A DNA stretch of 9,370 bases from Gemmataceae bacterium. Lineage in GTDB: Bacteria > Planctomycetota > Planctomycetia > Gemmatales > Gemmataceae. Location of the stretch: assembly GCA_947490035.1 (NCBI GenBank), contig CANLGS010000093.1, positions 1 through 9,370 on the forward strand, given 5' to 3'. Positions 1 to 6,665 of the stretch are shown piece by piece. The notes under the pieces were generated by a model that was not told where the DNA came from, did no database searches, and worked only from the letters and a program-made list of their open reading frames with translations. Position 1 is the stretch's first letter; every line of letters starts with the position of its first letter. Made by a program: the position numbers and the translations under genes.

Positions 1-139
1 CCTTCCCCTTCGGGTCCATGCTCACGCTCATGCACACCAGTCCCTTGTCGGCGTACTTCTTGTGCGTTGCCACGAAGTGCGCGAACTTCTTCACGCACGG
101 GCCGCACCACGTCGCCCAGAAGTCCACCAGCACGACCTT
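1..139. repeat. Direct repeat copy 1, inside the partial thioredoxin gene
   Basis: Positions 1-139 match 558-696 in the same orientation with one mismatch (127 versus 684). The first 126 bases are identical, including all synonymous sites. Identity stops sharply after 139/696 and may continue to the left beyond the window. It covers the CGPC core of both thioredoxin-like genes. Confidence 0.95.
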
Positions 140-286
140 CTTCTTCTGGTCCGCGACGGCCTTGTCGAGCGCGTCGAATTTGACTTCGGTCATCGCGACG
201 CCCTTGCCGGGTTCGTCGGCGCCGCGGCTCGGGATCGCGACGGCGCAGGCCGCCAGCGCGCCGGCGAGAATCATGATTCGGTACAC
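1..286 (-). CDS. Thioredoxin-fold envelope protein, 3' end cut by the window edge
   Basis: This minus-strand gene is partial: 95 codons are visible and the C-terminus lies beyond position 1. I chose the GTG at 286-284 because AGGAG (297-293) sits six bases upstream; an in-frame ATG at 274-272 is the alternative. The N-terminus is a short hydrophobic segment ending L-A-A-C (Cys14), which fits a lipoprotein signal, so the protein is probably anchored facing the periplasm. The thioredoxin core begins near residue 30, with DFWATWCGPC placing the redox cysteines at 61 and 64. Thioredoxin-like proteins of this type (TlpA/ResA group) reduce or exchange disulfides of exported proteins. Residues 55-95 are identical to the matching stretch of the neighbour at 313-861. 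That gene's stop is only 26 bases upstream, so the two are probably co-transcribed. The fold is clear; the substrate is unknown. Confidence 0.85.
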   Translation of the reverse strand, partial: MYRIMILAGALAACAVAIPSRGADEPGKGVAMTEVKFDALDKAVADQKKKVVLVDFWATWCGPCVKKFAHFVATHKKYADKGLVCMSVSMDPKGK

Positions 287-292
287 GCGCAA

Positions 293-297
293 CTCCT
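293..297 (-). promoter_or_regulatory. Shine-Dalgarno sequence that sets the GTG start at 286
   Basis: On the minus strand the bases read AGGAG, six bases before GTG at 286-284 and 18 before the alternative ATG at 274-272. This spacing favours the GTG, which adds four residues (M-Y-R-I) including the positive charge expected before a signal-peptide core. Confidence 0.6.
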
Positions 298-312
298 GTT
301 GGGAACGGTGGG

Positions 313-861
313 TCACTTCGCGAGTTCGGCTTCGATGAGTTTATCGAGCGCGCTCTCGCTCAACTGTTTCTCCGCGTTCGTCCAGACGCGGTTGCCTTGC
401 TTGTCGAACAACACCTGGTGCGGGATGTACCCGGCGAAGCCGAAGCGGTCCACGATGTTGTCCCCGTCGTTCCGGGTGCCGAGCAGCGTGTAGTTCGCGA
501 ACGTCGCCTCGTTGTTCTTCAGGAACTTCAGCACGTCGGCCTTGTCGTACTTGTCGTCCTTCCCCTTCGGGTCCATGCTCACGCTCATGCACACCAGTCC
601 CTTGTCGGCGTACTTCTTGTGCGTTGCCACGAAGTGCGCGAACTTCTTCACGCACGGGCCGCACCACGTCGCCCAGAAGTCCATCAGCACGACCTTACCC
701 TTGCGCTCGTTTACGGCCGCGTCGAGCGCGTCGTAGCGGATTTCGGTGACCTCGACGGGGATCGCCGCGGCCGGTGCGGGCGCGGTCGAAGTCGGCTTGA
801 CCGGCTTGCAACCCGCGCCGACCGCGAGCGCCAGCAGGACCGCGATACCGAGCGTGCGCAT
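313..861 (-). CDS. Thioredoxin-like (TlpA/ResA type) envelope protein, probable lipoprotein
   Basis: This is a 182-residue protein. Residues 1-18 form a signal sequence with a hydrophobic core ending G-A-G-C, giving a candidate lipid-acceptor Cys18; position -3 is Gly, so the lipobox is weak. A Pro/Ala-rich linker (19-36) precedes the thioredoxin fold. DFWATWCGPC gives redox Cys67 and Cys70, and Y-I-P-H at 145-148 supplies the cis-proline loop expected opposite the active site. The length and the segment between CGPC and the cis-Pro fit AhpC/TSA-thioredoxin family proteins that act outside the cytoplasm. A GGAG lies about nine bases before the ATG. The gene is divergent from lepA and is followed 26 bases later by a second, partial thioredoxin gene with an identical core, so a two-gene operon is likely. 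The redox role is well supported; the partner is unknown. Confidence 0.9.
   Translation of the reverse strand: MRTLGIAVLLALAVGAGCKPVKPTSTAPAPAAAIPVEVTEIRYDALDAAVNERKGKVVLMDFWATWCGPCVKKFAHFVATHKKYADKGLVCMSVSMDPKGKDDKYDKADVLKFLKNNEATFANYTLLGTRNDGDNIVDRFGFAGYIPHQVLFDKQGNRVWTNAEKQLSESALDKLIEAELAK
558..696. repeat. Direct repeat copy 2, inside the complete thioredoxin gene
   Basis: This is the second copy of the 139-base block at 1-139, with 138 of 139 positions equal. The only difference changes the residue before the active-site DFWATWC from Val to Met. The flanking coding sequence (signal peptide and linker) is clearly diverged, so identity is confined to the catalytic half. Confidence 0.95.
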
Positions 862-892
862 GATTCGCGTCTCCGGAAGAAGGCGATACGGA

Positions 893-898
893 ATGATA
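893..898 (-). promoter_or_regulatory. Candidate -10 box for the thioredoxin gene pair
   Basis: Read on the minus strand, TATCAT matches five of six bases of the sigma-70 -10 consensus and lies 31 bases upstream of the ATG at 861. No convincing -35 box is visible at 16-18 bases further upstream, so this is tentative. Confidence 0.3.
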
Positions 899-944
899 CC
901 CGGTGCGGCGCCGCGGGCGCGGCCTATTCAGTGTCGGCCGGTGG

Positions 945-953
945 TGCTAGGAT
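945..953 (+). promoter_or_regulatory. Candidate extended -10 promoter of lepA
   Basis: TGCTAGGAT fits the TGnTAnnnT pattern of an extended -10 element and lies in the divergent gap 862-1023. It would start transcription near 960 and leave a leader of about 65 bases before lepA. There is no good -35 box, which extended -10 promoters can tolerate. The rest of this gap shows no other structure. Confidence 0.35.
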
Positions 954-1023
954 ATGGGAGTTGATCGAGGCGACACCGCGGAGACCCCGCGACTCGCACC
1001 CTCGCCCACGTGAGCGCCGCCGA

Positions 1024-2826
1024 ATGCCGACGCCGACCGCAGTCATCCGCAACTTCTGCATCATCGCCCACATCGACCACGGCAAGAGCACGCTGGCCGA
1101 CCAGTTCCTGCTTAAAACCGGCACCATCTCCGAGCGCGACATCAAGGCCCAGACGCTCGACAGCATGGACCTGGAGCGCTCGCGCGGCATCACCATCCGC
1201 ATGCACCCGGTCACCATCTACCACACGCAGAACGGCGTCCGCTACGAACTCAACCTGATCGACACGCCCGGACACGTGGACTTCAACTACGAGGTGTCGC
1301 GCTCCCTCGCGGCGTGCGAAGGCGCGATTCTGCTGGTCGATGCGTTCCAGGGCGTGCAGGCGCAGACGGTGGCGAACGCTTTCCTGGCGATGGACGCGGG
1401 GCTGAAGATTCTCCCCACGCTCAACAAGATCGACCTGCCGCACGCGCGCCCGGACTTCGTCATCGGCGAGATGGAAACCGCGCTGATGGTCAACCCCGAC
1501 GACGTGCTGCGCGTCAGCGGCAAGGCCGGCATCGGCATCGAGGACATGCTCGCGGCCATCGTCGAGCGCGTCCCGCCGCCGGCCGGTGATCCCAAAGCGC
1601 CGCTGAAGGCGCTCATCTACAACAGCCACTTCGACACCTATAAGGGCGTCGTCGTCTACATCCGCATGATCGACGGGTACGTGAAACCGGGTCAGCGCAT
1701 CAAGCTCATGCGGAGTGGGCGCGAGTACGTCATCACCGAGATGGGCCAGTTCCGCCCGGAGCCGGTGAAGTGCGACGAACTCTCCGCCGGGCAGGTCGGG
1801 TACTTCACGGCTAACATCAAGAACATCGACAACGTCAACATCGGCGACACGGTGACGGACGCGAACAACCCGACCGCGGAGGCAATGGCCGGCTATAAGG
1901 AGCCGAAGCCGATGGTGTACTCCGGGCTGTTCCCGGTGAACAACAACGAGTTTGAAGACCTGCGCGAAGCGCTCGGCCGGCTGAAGCTCAACGACAGCAG
2001 TTTCACGTTCCAGCCGGAAGTCTCCGACGGCCTCGGGTTCGGCTTCCGGTGCGGCTTCCTGGGGATGCTCCACCGCGAGATCATCCAGCAGCGGCTCGAA
2101 GCGGACAGCAACCTCAATCTGGTACAGACCGCGCCTAACGTGACGTTCGAGATCAAGAAGCGCGACGGCGAGGTCATCATCGTTCACGGGCCGCAGGAGG
2201 TGCCGGACGCGGGCTTCATCGAGGAGTTCCGCGAGCCGATCGTGCGCATCAGTTTCCTCATCCCGGCGGGGAACATCGGCACGCTGATGGGCATGTGTAC
2301 CGAGCGCCGCGGCACGTTCGTGCGCACGGAATACTTGAGCCAGCAGCGCGTGATTCTGGTGTACGAGATGCCGCTCGCGGAGGTGATTTATGACCTGTAC
2401 GACAAGCTCAAGTCGGTGACGCACGGCTACGGCACGATGGACTACGAAGTGCTCGGCTTCCACGAAGCCGACCTGGTGAAGATGGACATCATGGTTCACG
2501 GGCAGAAGGTGGACGCGCTCTCGGTGATCGTCCACCGGGCGAGCGCCGAGCGCCGCGGCCGGCTGATCCTGAAGAAGCTGCGCGAGGAGATCTCCCGGCA
2601 CCTGTTCGAGGTGTCGCTACAGGCGGCGATCGGGGCGCGCGTGGTGGCCCGCGAGAACATCGCGGCGATGCGCAAGAACGTGACCGCGAAGTGCTACGGC
2701 GGCGACATCACGCGCAAGCGCAAGCTGTGGTCGAAGCAGGCCGAAGGCAAAAAGCGCATGAAGCAGATCGGACAGGTGGAGGTGCCGCAGGAGGCGTTCC
2801 TGGCGGTGCTGGAATCGGACGACTGA
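1024..2826 (+). CDS. lepA: Elongation factor 4 (LepA), ribosome back-translocating GTPase
   Basis: This 600-residue protein has the normal LepA length. LepA binds the ribosome, hydrolyses GTP and affects translocation and ribosome assembly in the cytoplasm. The GTPase motifs are intact: AHIDHGKST at residues 15-23 (P-loop), RGITI (switch I), DTPGHVDF from residue 80, NKID at 134-137 and SGKAG (G5). EF-G-like domains II, III and V follow. The C-terminus carries the LepA-specific segment containing NVTAKCYGGDITRKRKL, which separates it from EF-G, BipA and TypA. ATG 1024 is chosen because homology begins at once (VIRNFCIIAHIDHGKS); the frame is open far upstream, but that part is antisense to the thioredoxin gene. 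No strong Shine-Dalgarno sequence is visible. The switch region ERSRGITIRMHPV departs from the commoner ERERGITIK wording, so this may be a divergent or second LepA copy in its genome. Two signal peptidase genes follow, recalling the classical lepA-lepB order. Confidence 0.97.
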   Translation: MPTPTAVIRNFCIIAHIDHGKSTLADQFLLKTGTISERDIKAQTLDSMDLERSRGITIRMHPVTIYHTQNGVRYELNLIDTPGHVDFNYEVSRSLAACEGAILLVDAFQGVQAQTVANAFLAMDAGLKILPTLNKIDLPHARPDFVIGEMETALMVNPDDVLRVSGKAGIGIEDMLAAIVERVPPPAGDPKAPLKALIYNSHFDTYKGVVVYIRMIDGYVKPGQRIKLMRSGREYVITEMGQFRPEPVKCDELSAGQVGYFTANIKNIDNVNIGDTVTDANNPTAEAMAGYKEPKPMVYSGLFPVNNNEFEDLREALGRLKLNDSSFTFQPEVSDGLGFGFRCGFLGMLHREIIQQRLEADSNLNLVQTAPNVTFEIKKRDGEVIIVHGPQEVPDAGFIEEFREPIVRISFLIPAGNIGTLMGMCTERRGTFVRTEYLSQQRVILVYEMPLAEVIYDLYDKLKSVTHGYGTMDYEVLGFHEADLVKMDIMVHGQKVDALSVIVHRASAERRGRLILKKLREEISRHLFEVSLQAAIGARVVARENIAAMRKNVTAKCYGGDITRKRKLWSKQAEGKKRMKQIGQVEVPQEAFLAVLESDD

Positions 2827-2838
2827 CGGCGGGTTCGC

Positions 2839-2981
2839 GTTCGTAGTGACCCGCTTCAGCGGGTTCTTGTTCTTGTGGCACAGACATTCCTGTCTGTGTC
2901 GGCTGAGCAGCGCGGCACACAGACAGGAATGTCTGTGCCACAAAACAAAAAGCAGACCCGCTAAAGCGGGTCACTACGAAC
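2839..2981. repeat. Family A inverted repeat, 26-base arms, with family B nested in its loop
   Basis: The arms are 2839-2864 and 2956-2981, complementary at 25 of 26 positions. Each arm also folds on itself (ACCCGCT/AGCGGGT, seven base pairs), so the element can form either one long stem or two small hairpins. Its interior is occupied by a complete copy of another palindrome at 2873-2943. It fills most of the 161-base lepA to lepB gap and ends seven bases before the start codon at 2988. No T-tract follows it. Confidence 0.93.
2873..2943. repeat. Family B inverted repeat, copy 1 (27-base perfect arms)
   Basis: The arms 2873-2899 and 2917-2943 are perfect reverse complements around a 17-base loop. 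Each arm contains its own eight-base-pair hairpin, CACAGACA/TGTCTGTG, with loop TTCC or GGAA. A second copy lies at 6573-6639, and the two left arms with flank are identical over 32 bases (2868-2899 and 6566-6597). This is a dispersed repeat of REPIN-like build, sitting inside family A. Confidence 0.95.
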
Positions 2982-2987
2982 ACAGTC

Positions 2988-4550
2988 ATGGACCCCACCG
3001 ACATACCACTACCCATCGCTTTGGAACTTCCCCCAGAGGAAGCGCCGCCGGCGCCCGCTGCGGATGCTCCCCGCCCGCCGGGCGCGATCCCCAACGTCTC
3101 GCCGTTCCGCGCGCTCGTCGTTGTCATCTCCGGGTTCATCGGGCTGGTCCTCGTGTTGAAGACCGTCGCGGTGGAACCGTTCGGCGTACCGACCGGCAGC
3201 ATGGCACCCGCGCTCAGCGGCCACCACCGCGACGGCCCGTGCCCGCGCTGCGGCTACACGGTCCGCGTCGGCCGCCCTCCCCCCGACAGCAGCGCGGAGT
3301 TCTTCCGGAAGGTCACCTGCCCGAACTGCGACAGCGGCGTGTCGCTCATGGACGAGCGCGAACTCAGCGGCGACCGGCTCCTCGTGGACAAGAACATCTA
3401 CGACCTGCGCGCGCCGCGGCGGTGGGAGATGGTCGTGTTCCTCTGCCCGAACCAGAAGAAAAATAAGTATGGGCAGATGGAGGAGTTCGGCAAGACTTAC
3501 GTCAAGCGCCTCGTCGGGCTGCCCGGCGAGACGATCACCATCGTAGACGGCGACGTGTATGTGAACGGCGAGATCGCCCGCAAGGGTCTCGCCGAGGTGC
3601 GCGAAACGGTGATGCCCATCTTCGACATGAACTTCGCCCCCAACCCCGGCGGGTGGAACATGCGCTGGCCGGTCGAACCCGGCGGCGACCCGCGCCTGCC
3701 CGCCGGCATGACACCGGCCGCGCTCGCGGAGCCCGTGATCGAGAACAACTCGCTCGTGTTGGATGCTTCCGACACGCCACAAACGACGACTGCGGTGCGT
3801 TACCGGAACTGGCATATAGACGACCAAAAAGAGAACCCGATTCGCGCGTGGAACGCCTACGACGGCACCCCGCGGCGCAGCGACCTGCCCGCGGCGCACG
3901 ACTTCTACCTGACGTGCGAAGTGGAAGCGACCGCCGCGACCGGTGCCCCCGGCGAAGCGTGCTTCGACGTTCGGCTCACCGACGGGGCCGACACGGTCAC
4001 GGCGGAAATCACAATCGGCGCGAAGGCAACCGGTCGCGCGCAACTGACGCGCGAGAAACACGGCGGGTTGGGCGCCGCAAGCGGGGTCTCGCTTGAGGTT
4101 GGAAAAAAGTACAAGCTGGAGTTCGCGTTCGTGGACCGCCGCGCGAGTATCGCCATCGGCGGCAAACTCGCGGTGCCGGCGGCCGACCTGGAGGCGGTCG
4201 CGAAGCGCGAGCCGGTGTCGCTGCCCCTGCGCCTGGGCGCACGCGGCTGTCGCATCGTGGTACGCGACCTGAAGCTGTTCCGCGACATCCACTACACCGC
4301 CGACGCGAGCGACTACCACGGCGTCCGCGTGCCGGCGGTGCTGGGGCCGGGCGAGCATTTCGTGCTGGGCGACAACAGCGGGAACTCCGAGGACAGCCGG
4401 AAATGGCCGACGCCGGGCGTGCCGGAACGCGCCTTCATCGGTAAACCATTCCTGATTCACCAACCGCTCCGGCTGTGGCGGCCGTCGGTCGGTGGCCGGG
4501 AGCGCCCGATCCAATGGATCGACTGGTCCCGCCTGCGCTGGCTGCATTAG
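2988..4550 (+). CDS. lepB: Type I signal peptidase with zinc-ribbon and concanavalin-like inserts (first paralogue)
   Basis: This protein has 520 residues, much longer than most bacterial type I signal peptidases. The family removes signal peptides from exported proteins at the outer face of the inner membrane. A Pro-rich cytoplasmic N-tail (1-39) leads into one membrane helix (about 40-62). PTGSMAP follows with the catalytic Ser71. The general-base Lys is Lys173 in YVKRLVGLPGE, and the final conserved box is GDNSGNSEDSR from residue 461. Between Ser and Lys sit two CxxC knuckles (Cys85/88 and Cys111/114), which should bind zinc. Between boxes D and E is a large insert, about 205-440. Its second half (about 304-438) has alternating beta strands like a LamG/DUF1080 concanavalin-type fold; that assignment is inference. 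No Shine-Dalgarno sequence is visible before ATG 2988, and the leader is made of repeat DNA. The stop is followed at once by a 94-base hairpin. Confidence 0.93.
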   Translation: MDPTDIPLPIALELPPEEAPPAPAADAPRPPGAIPNVSPFRALVVVISGFIGLVLVLKTVAVEPFGVPTGSMAPALSGHHRDGPCPRCGYTVRVGRPPPDSSAEFFRKVTCPNCDSGVSLMDERELSGDRLLVDKNIYDLRAPRRWEMVVFLCPNQKKNKYGQMEEFGKTYVKRLVGLPGETITIVDGDVYVNGEIARKGLAEVRETVMPIFDMNFAPNPGGWNMRWPVEPGGDPRLPAGMTPAALAEPVIENNSLVLDASDTPQTTTAVRYRNWHIDDQKENPIRAWNAYDGTPRRSDLPAAHDFYLTCEVEATAATGAPGEACFDVRLTDGADTVTAEITIGAKATGRAQLTREKHGGLGAASGVSLEVGKKYKLEFAFVDRRASIAIGGKLAVPAADLEAVAKREPVSLPLRLGARGCRIVVRDLKLFRDIHYTADASDYHGVRVPAVLGPGEHFVLGDNSGNSEDSRKWPTPGVPERAFIGKPFLIHQPLRLWRPSVGGRERPIQWIDWSRLRWLH

Positions 4551-4644
4551 TCTTGTAGGGTGGGTCAAGGCTTTGCGCAGGCCCACCTTCTTCGTTTGGG
4601 TGAAGATGGTGGGCCTGCGCAAAGCCTTGACCCACCCTACAAGA
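4551..4644. repeat. Family C inverted repeat: 94-base near-perfect hairpin
   Basis: Arms 4551-4587 and 4608-4644 are perfect reverse complements over 37 bases. Allowing one mismatch they extend inward to 43 bases, with a loop of only eight bases (4594-4601). The element begins on the base after the TAG of the first signal peptidase. No run of T follows it, so it is not a typical Rho-independent terminator, although such a stem in RNA could slow polymerase or block 3' exonucleases. The rest of the gap, 4645-4723, holds only the leader and ribosome site of the next gene. Confidence 0.95.
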
Positions 4645-4713
4645 TGTCCAGACCGTAACCGAATTTCCGCCCGGTGCGGACGAATACTCAACGACGCCGA
4701 CTTTCGCTCGCAC

Positions 4714-4718
4714 TGAGG
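4714..4718 (+). promoter_or_regulatory. Ribosome binding site of the second signal peptidase
   Basis: TGAGG lies five bases before ATG 4724 and supports that start. The first paralogue has no comparable site, so the two are probably translated with different efficiency. Confidence 0.55.
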
Positions 4719-4723
4719 CCCGC

Positions 4724-6550
4724 ATGTCAAACGCTGCCGAAGCCGCTTTCGACGCCGCCACTAACGCCGCCACTAACGCCGCCGTCGCGGCGATCAACGA
4801 CAAACCGAAGGCGCCGCGCGACCCGGTCCGCGAGGTGATCGAGACGGTCGTGTTCGTCGTCGTCCTCGTGCTGCTCCTCAAGCTGTTCGTCACCGAGGCG
4901 TTCGTCATCCCCACCGGGTCGATGGCGGAAACCCTCTACGGCTACCAGAAGGTCGTCACCTGCCCGAAGTGCGGGCACGAGTTCCCGGTCAACTCGCACG
5001 ACGAGGTCGAGGTCAACAGCGGCACCAAGCGCAAGCACCCGCTCATCAAGTACTGCTGCCCGAACTGCCGGCACGAGGGGAAGGTCGAAGACCTGACCCC
5101 GCGGCCGGACAACCGCACCGGCGACCGCGTGCTGGTCCTCAAGCCGCTGTTCCACGTCCGCCCGCCGCACCGCGGCGACGTGGTCGTGTTCAAGTACCCG
5201 GACGACCCGCAGCAGCAGCACACCGCACAGAACTACATCAAGCGGGCGATGGGTTTCGGCGGCGAGACGGTCGCCATCTATCGCGGCGAACTGTACGTCA
5301 CCACGTCGCTGACCTACCCCGAAGATGAATTGGACTCGGACGGCAGCGTCCATTACCCGCGTCCGACCAACCCGCTGGACCTGTGGAAGAAGATGTACAT
5401 GTACTCCAACAGCGACGGGAGCAGGCGCGGGCGGGAGTTGTTCGCCGCCTCCCAGAAGGCCGGGTTCACCAACACCGTGCCCGGCGGGTTCCAGATCGTG
5501 CGCAAGGGCGAAGACCAGATTCTGGCCGACCGCCGCGTCGTGTGGGACAACGACAAGCAACCGGCCGAACTCGGCGCCGCGTCCCAGCGCTGGGTGCGCG
5601 AGAACGCGACCGCGTGGACCCCGGACAGCGAGAAGCAGCCGAAGGCGTTCGCGCACAAAGGGGAAGGCCTGGACTGGCTCCGCTACCGGCATCTGGTGTA
5701 TCAGGCGGACGCGGCCGGGAAGTTGCTCCTTCAGTCGCGGCCGAACCCGAACGGCACGGCGCGGTTGGTGTCGTGGCGGTGGCCGACGCCCAACGGCACG
5801 CCGCCGGTCGCCGGCCCGATCGACAACATGCTCGGCTACAACGCGGGCATCGATCAGAACGCGAAGGGCGAGGAGCAGAGCCGCGACGACCCGAGCGTCA
5901 ACCCGGACCTGTCGCAGTTGCTGTGGGTCGGCGACCTGGTTCTGGAGTGCGAGGTCGAGATGGCCGCGGGGTCGGAGGTGGCACTGGAACTGTCGAAGGG
6001 GTCGGACCGGTTCCGCGCCACGTTCGGCGGCGGCAAGGTCACACTCTCGCGCTCCGGCGGGAAGGCGGGCGAGATGGGCAGCAAGCCGTGCAAGGTGACC
6101 GCCGGCACGTACAAACTGCGGTTCGCGAACGTGGACGCGCGGCTGTGGGTGTGGGTGGACAGCAAGCGCATCGACTTCGAGGCCGCCGGCGACTACAATC
6201 CGACCGAGCCGGCCGACTACGAGCCGGAGGACGCCATGAAGGAGGGCTGGACGCGTGCCAACGACATCGACGCGCCGGCGAGCGTCGGGGCGAAGGGCGC
6301 GGTGTCCGCGGTGCGCAACCTGAAGTTGCATCGCGACGTGTACTACACGCGGAACAGCCCAAACGACTACACCAGCGCCGACATCTACTACGTCCACCCC
6401 GGCCACTACATGTGTCTGGGCGACAACAGCGCGCAGAGTTCCGACAGCCGCTCGTGGGGCACGGTGCCAGAGCGGTTGATGCTGGGCAAGGCGGTGTTCG
6501 TGTTCTGGCCCGCGTACCCGCGGCCCAACCGCGTCGGGTTCATCAAGTAG
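4724..6550 (+). CDS. lepB: Type I signal peptidase with zinc-ribbon and large concanavalin-like insert (second paralogue)
   Basis: This protein has 608 residues. An Ala-rich N-tail (two tandem 12-base units at 4754-4777 encode AATN-AATN) precedes a single membrane helix at about 37-58. Catalytic Ser66 lies in PTGSMAE and Lys173 in YIKRAMGFGGE. The last family box is GDNSAQSSDSR from residue 566. As in the upstream paralogue, two CxxC pairs (Cys80/83 and Cys112/115) lie between Ser and Lys. A very large insert, about 190-560, separates the Lys region from the final box. Its second half (from about 403) matches the paralogue in wording: GDLVLECEVE here against HDFYLTCEVE there, and VRNLKLHRDVYYT against VRDLKLFRDIHYT. 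That portion is probably a concanavalin/LamG-like beta sandwich facing the periplasm. The first part of the insert (about 190-400) I do not recognise. Both paralogues keep a complete catalytic dyad, so both should be active peptidases; how they divide the work is unknown. Confidence 0.94.
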   Translation: MSNAAEAAFDAATNAATNAAVAAINDKPKAPRDPVREVIETVVFVVVLVLLLKLFVTEAFVIPTGSMAETLYGYQKVVTCPKCGHEFPVNSHDEVEVNSGTKRKHPLIKYCCPNCRHEGKVEDLTPRPDNRTGDRVLVLKPLFHVRPPHRGDVVVFKYPDDPQQQHTAQNYIKRAMGFGGETVAIYRGELYVTTSLTYPEDELDSDGSVHYPRPTNPLDLWKKMYMYSNSDGSRRGRELFAASQKAGFTNTVPGGFQIVRKGEDQILADRRVVWDNDKQPAELGAASQRWVRENATAWTPDSEKQPKAFAHKGEGLDWLRYRHLVYQADAAGKLLLQSRPNPNGTARLVSWRWPTPNGTPPVAGPIDNMLGYNAGIDQNAKGEEQSRDDPSVNPDLSQLLWVGDLVLECEVEMAAGSEVALELSKGSDRFRATFGGGKVTLSRSGGKAGEMGSKPCKVTAGTYKLRFANVDARLWVWVDSKRIDFEAAGDYNPTEPADYEPEDAMKEGWTRANDIDAPASVGAKGAVSAVRNLKLHRDVYYTRNSPNDYTSADIYYVHPGHYMCLGDNSAQSSDSRSWGTVPERLMLGKAVFVFWPAYPRPNRVGFIK

Positions 6551-6572
6551 CGGTCTTGTTGCCTGTGTTCTT

Positions 6573-6639
6573 GTGGCACAGACATTCCTGTCTGTGTGCT
6601 TTGAAGGTCCAACCGCACAGACAGGAATGTCTGTGCCAC
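6573..6639. repeat. Family B inverted repeat, copy 2 (24-base perfect arms)
   Basis: Arms 6573-6596 and 6616-6639 are perfect reverse complements with a 19-base loop unrelated to that of copy 1 at 2873-2943. Each arm again contains the CACAGACA/TGTCTGTG mini-hairpin. It fills most of the 115-base gap between the second signal peptidase and the thioesterase. It is open in the thioesterase frame and would add a false N-terminal extension of 31 residues if an upstream ATG were used. Confidence 0.95.
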
Positions 6640-6655
6640 CAAGAGCAGACAGAAG

Positions 6656-6660
6656 AGGAG
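6656..6660 (+). promoter_or_regulatory. Shine-Dalgarno sequence fixing the thioesterase start
   Basis: AGGAG lies five bases before ATG 6666. It rules in the short form of the protein over an in-frame ATG at 6573 that lies in repeat DNA. Confidence 0.7.
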
Positions 6661-6665
6661 CGCGA

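Noticed and set aside
397..1023. An upstream extension of the lepA frame by 209 codons
   Set aside because: It is antisense to the thioredoxin gene and then crosses the divergent promoter gap; LepA homology begins immediately at ATG 1024 and gives the normal family length.
928..2601. A long open minus-strand frame of 557 codons opposite lepA
   Set aside because: Its translation is low-complexity Arg/His/Val/Asp-rich, as expected for the complement of a GC-rich gene, and the plus strand encodes an unmistakable LepA.
2839..2981. A complete insertion sequence or active transposon
   Set aside because: No transposase frame lies within or beside any of the palindromes; they could only move with an enzyme supplied elsewhere.
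4551..4644. A Rho-independent terminator
   Set aside because: The stem is far longer than usual and no T-tract follows it; the same holds for the other palindromes here, so they are listed as repeats.
2873..6639. A CRISPR-like array suggested by the repeated CACAGACA elements
   Set aside because: There are only two copies nearly 4 kb apart, arranged as inverted pairs with genes between, and no regular spacers or cas genes.
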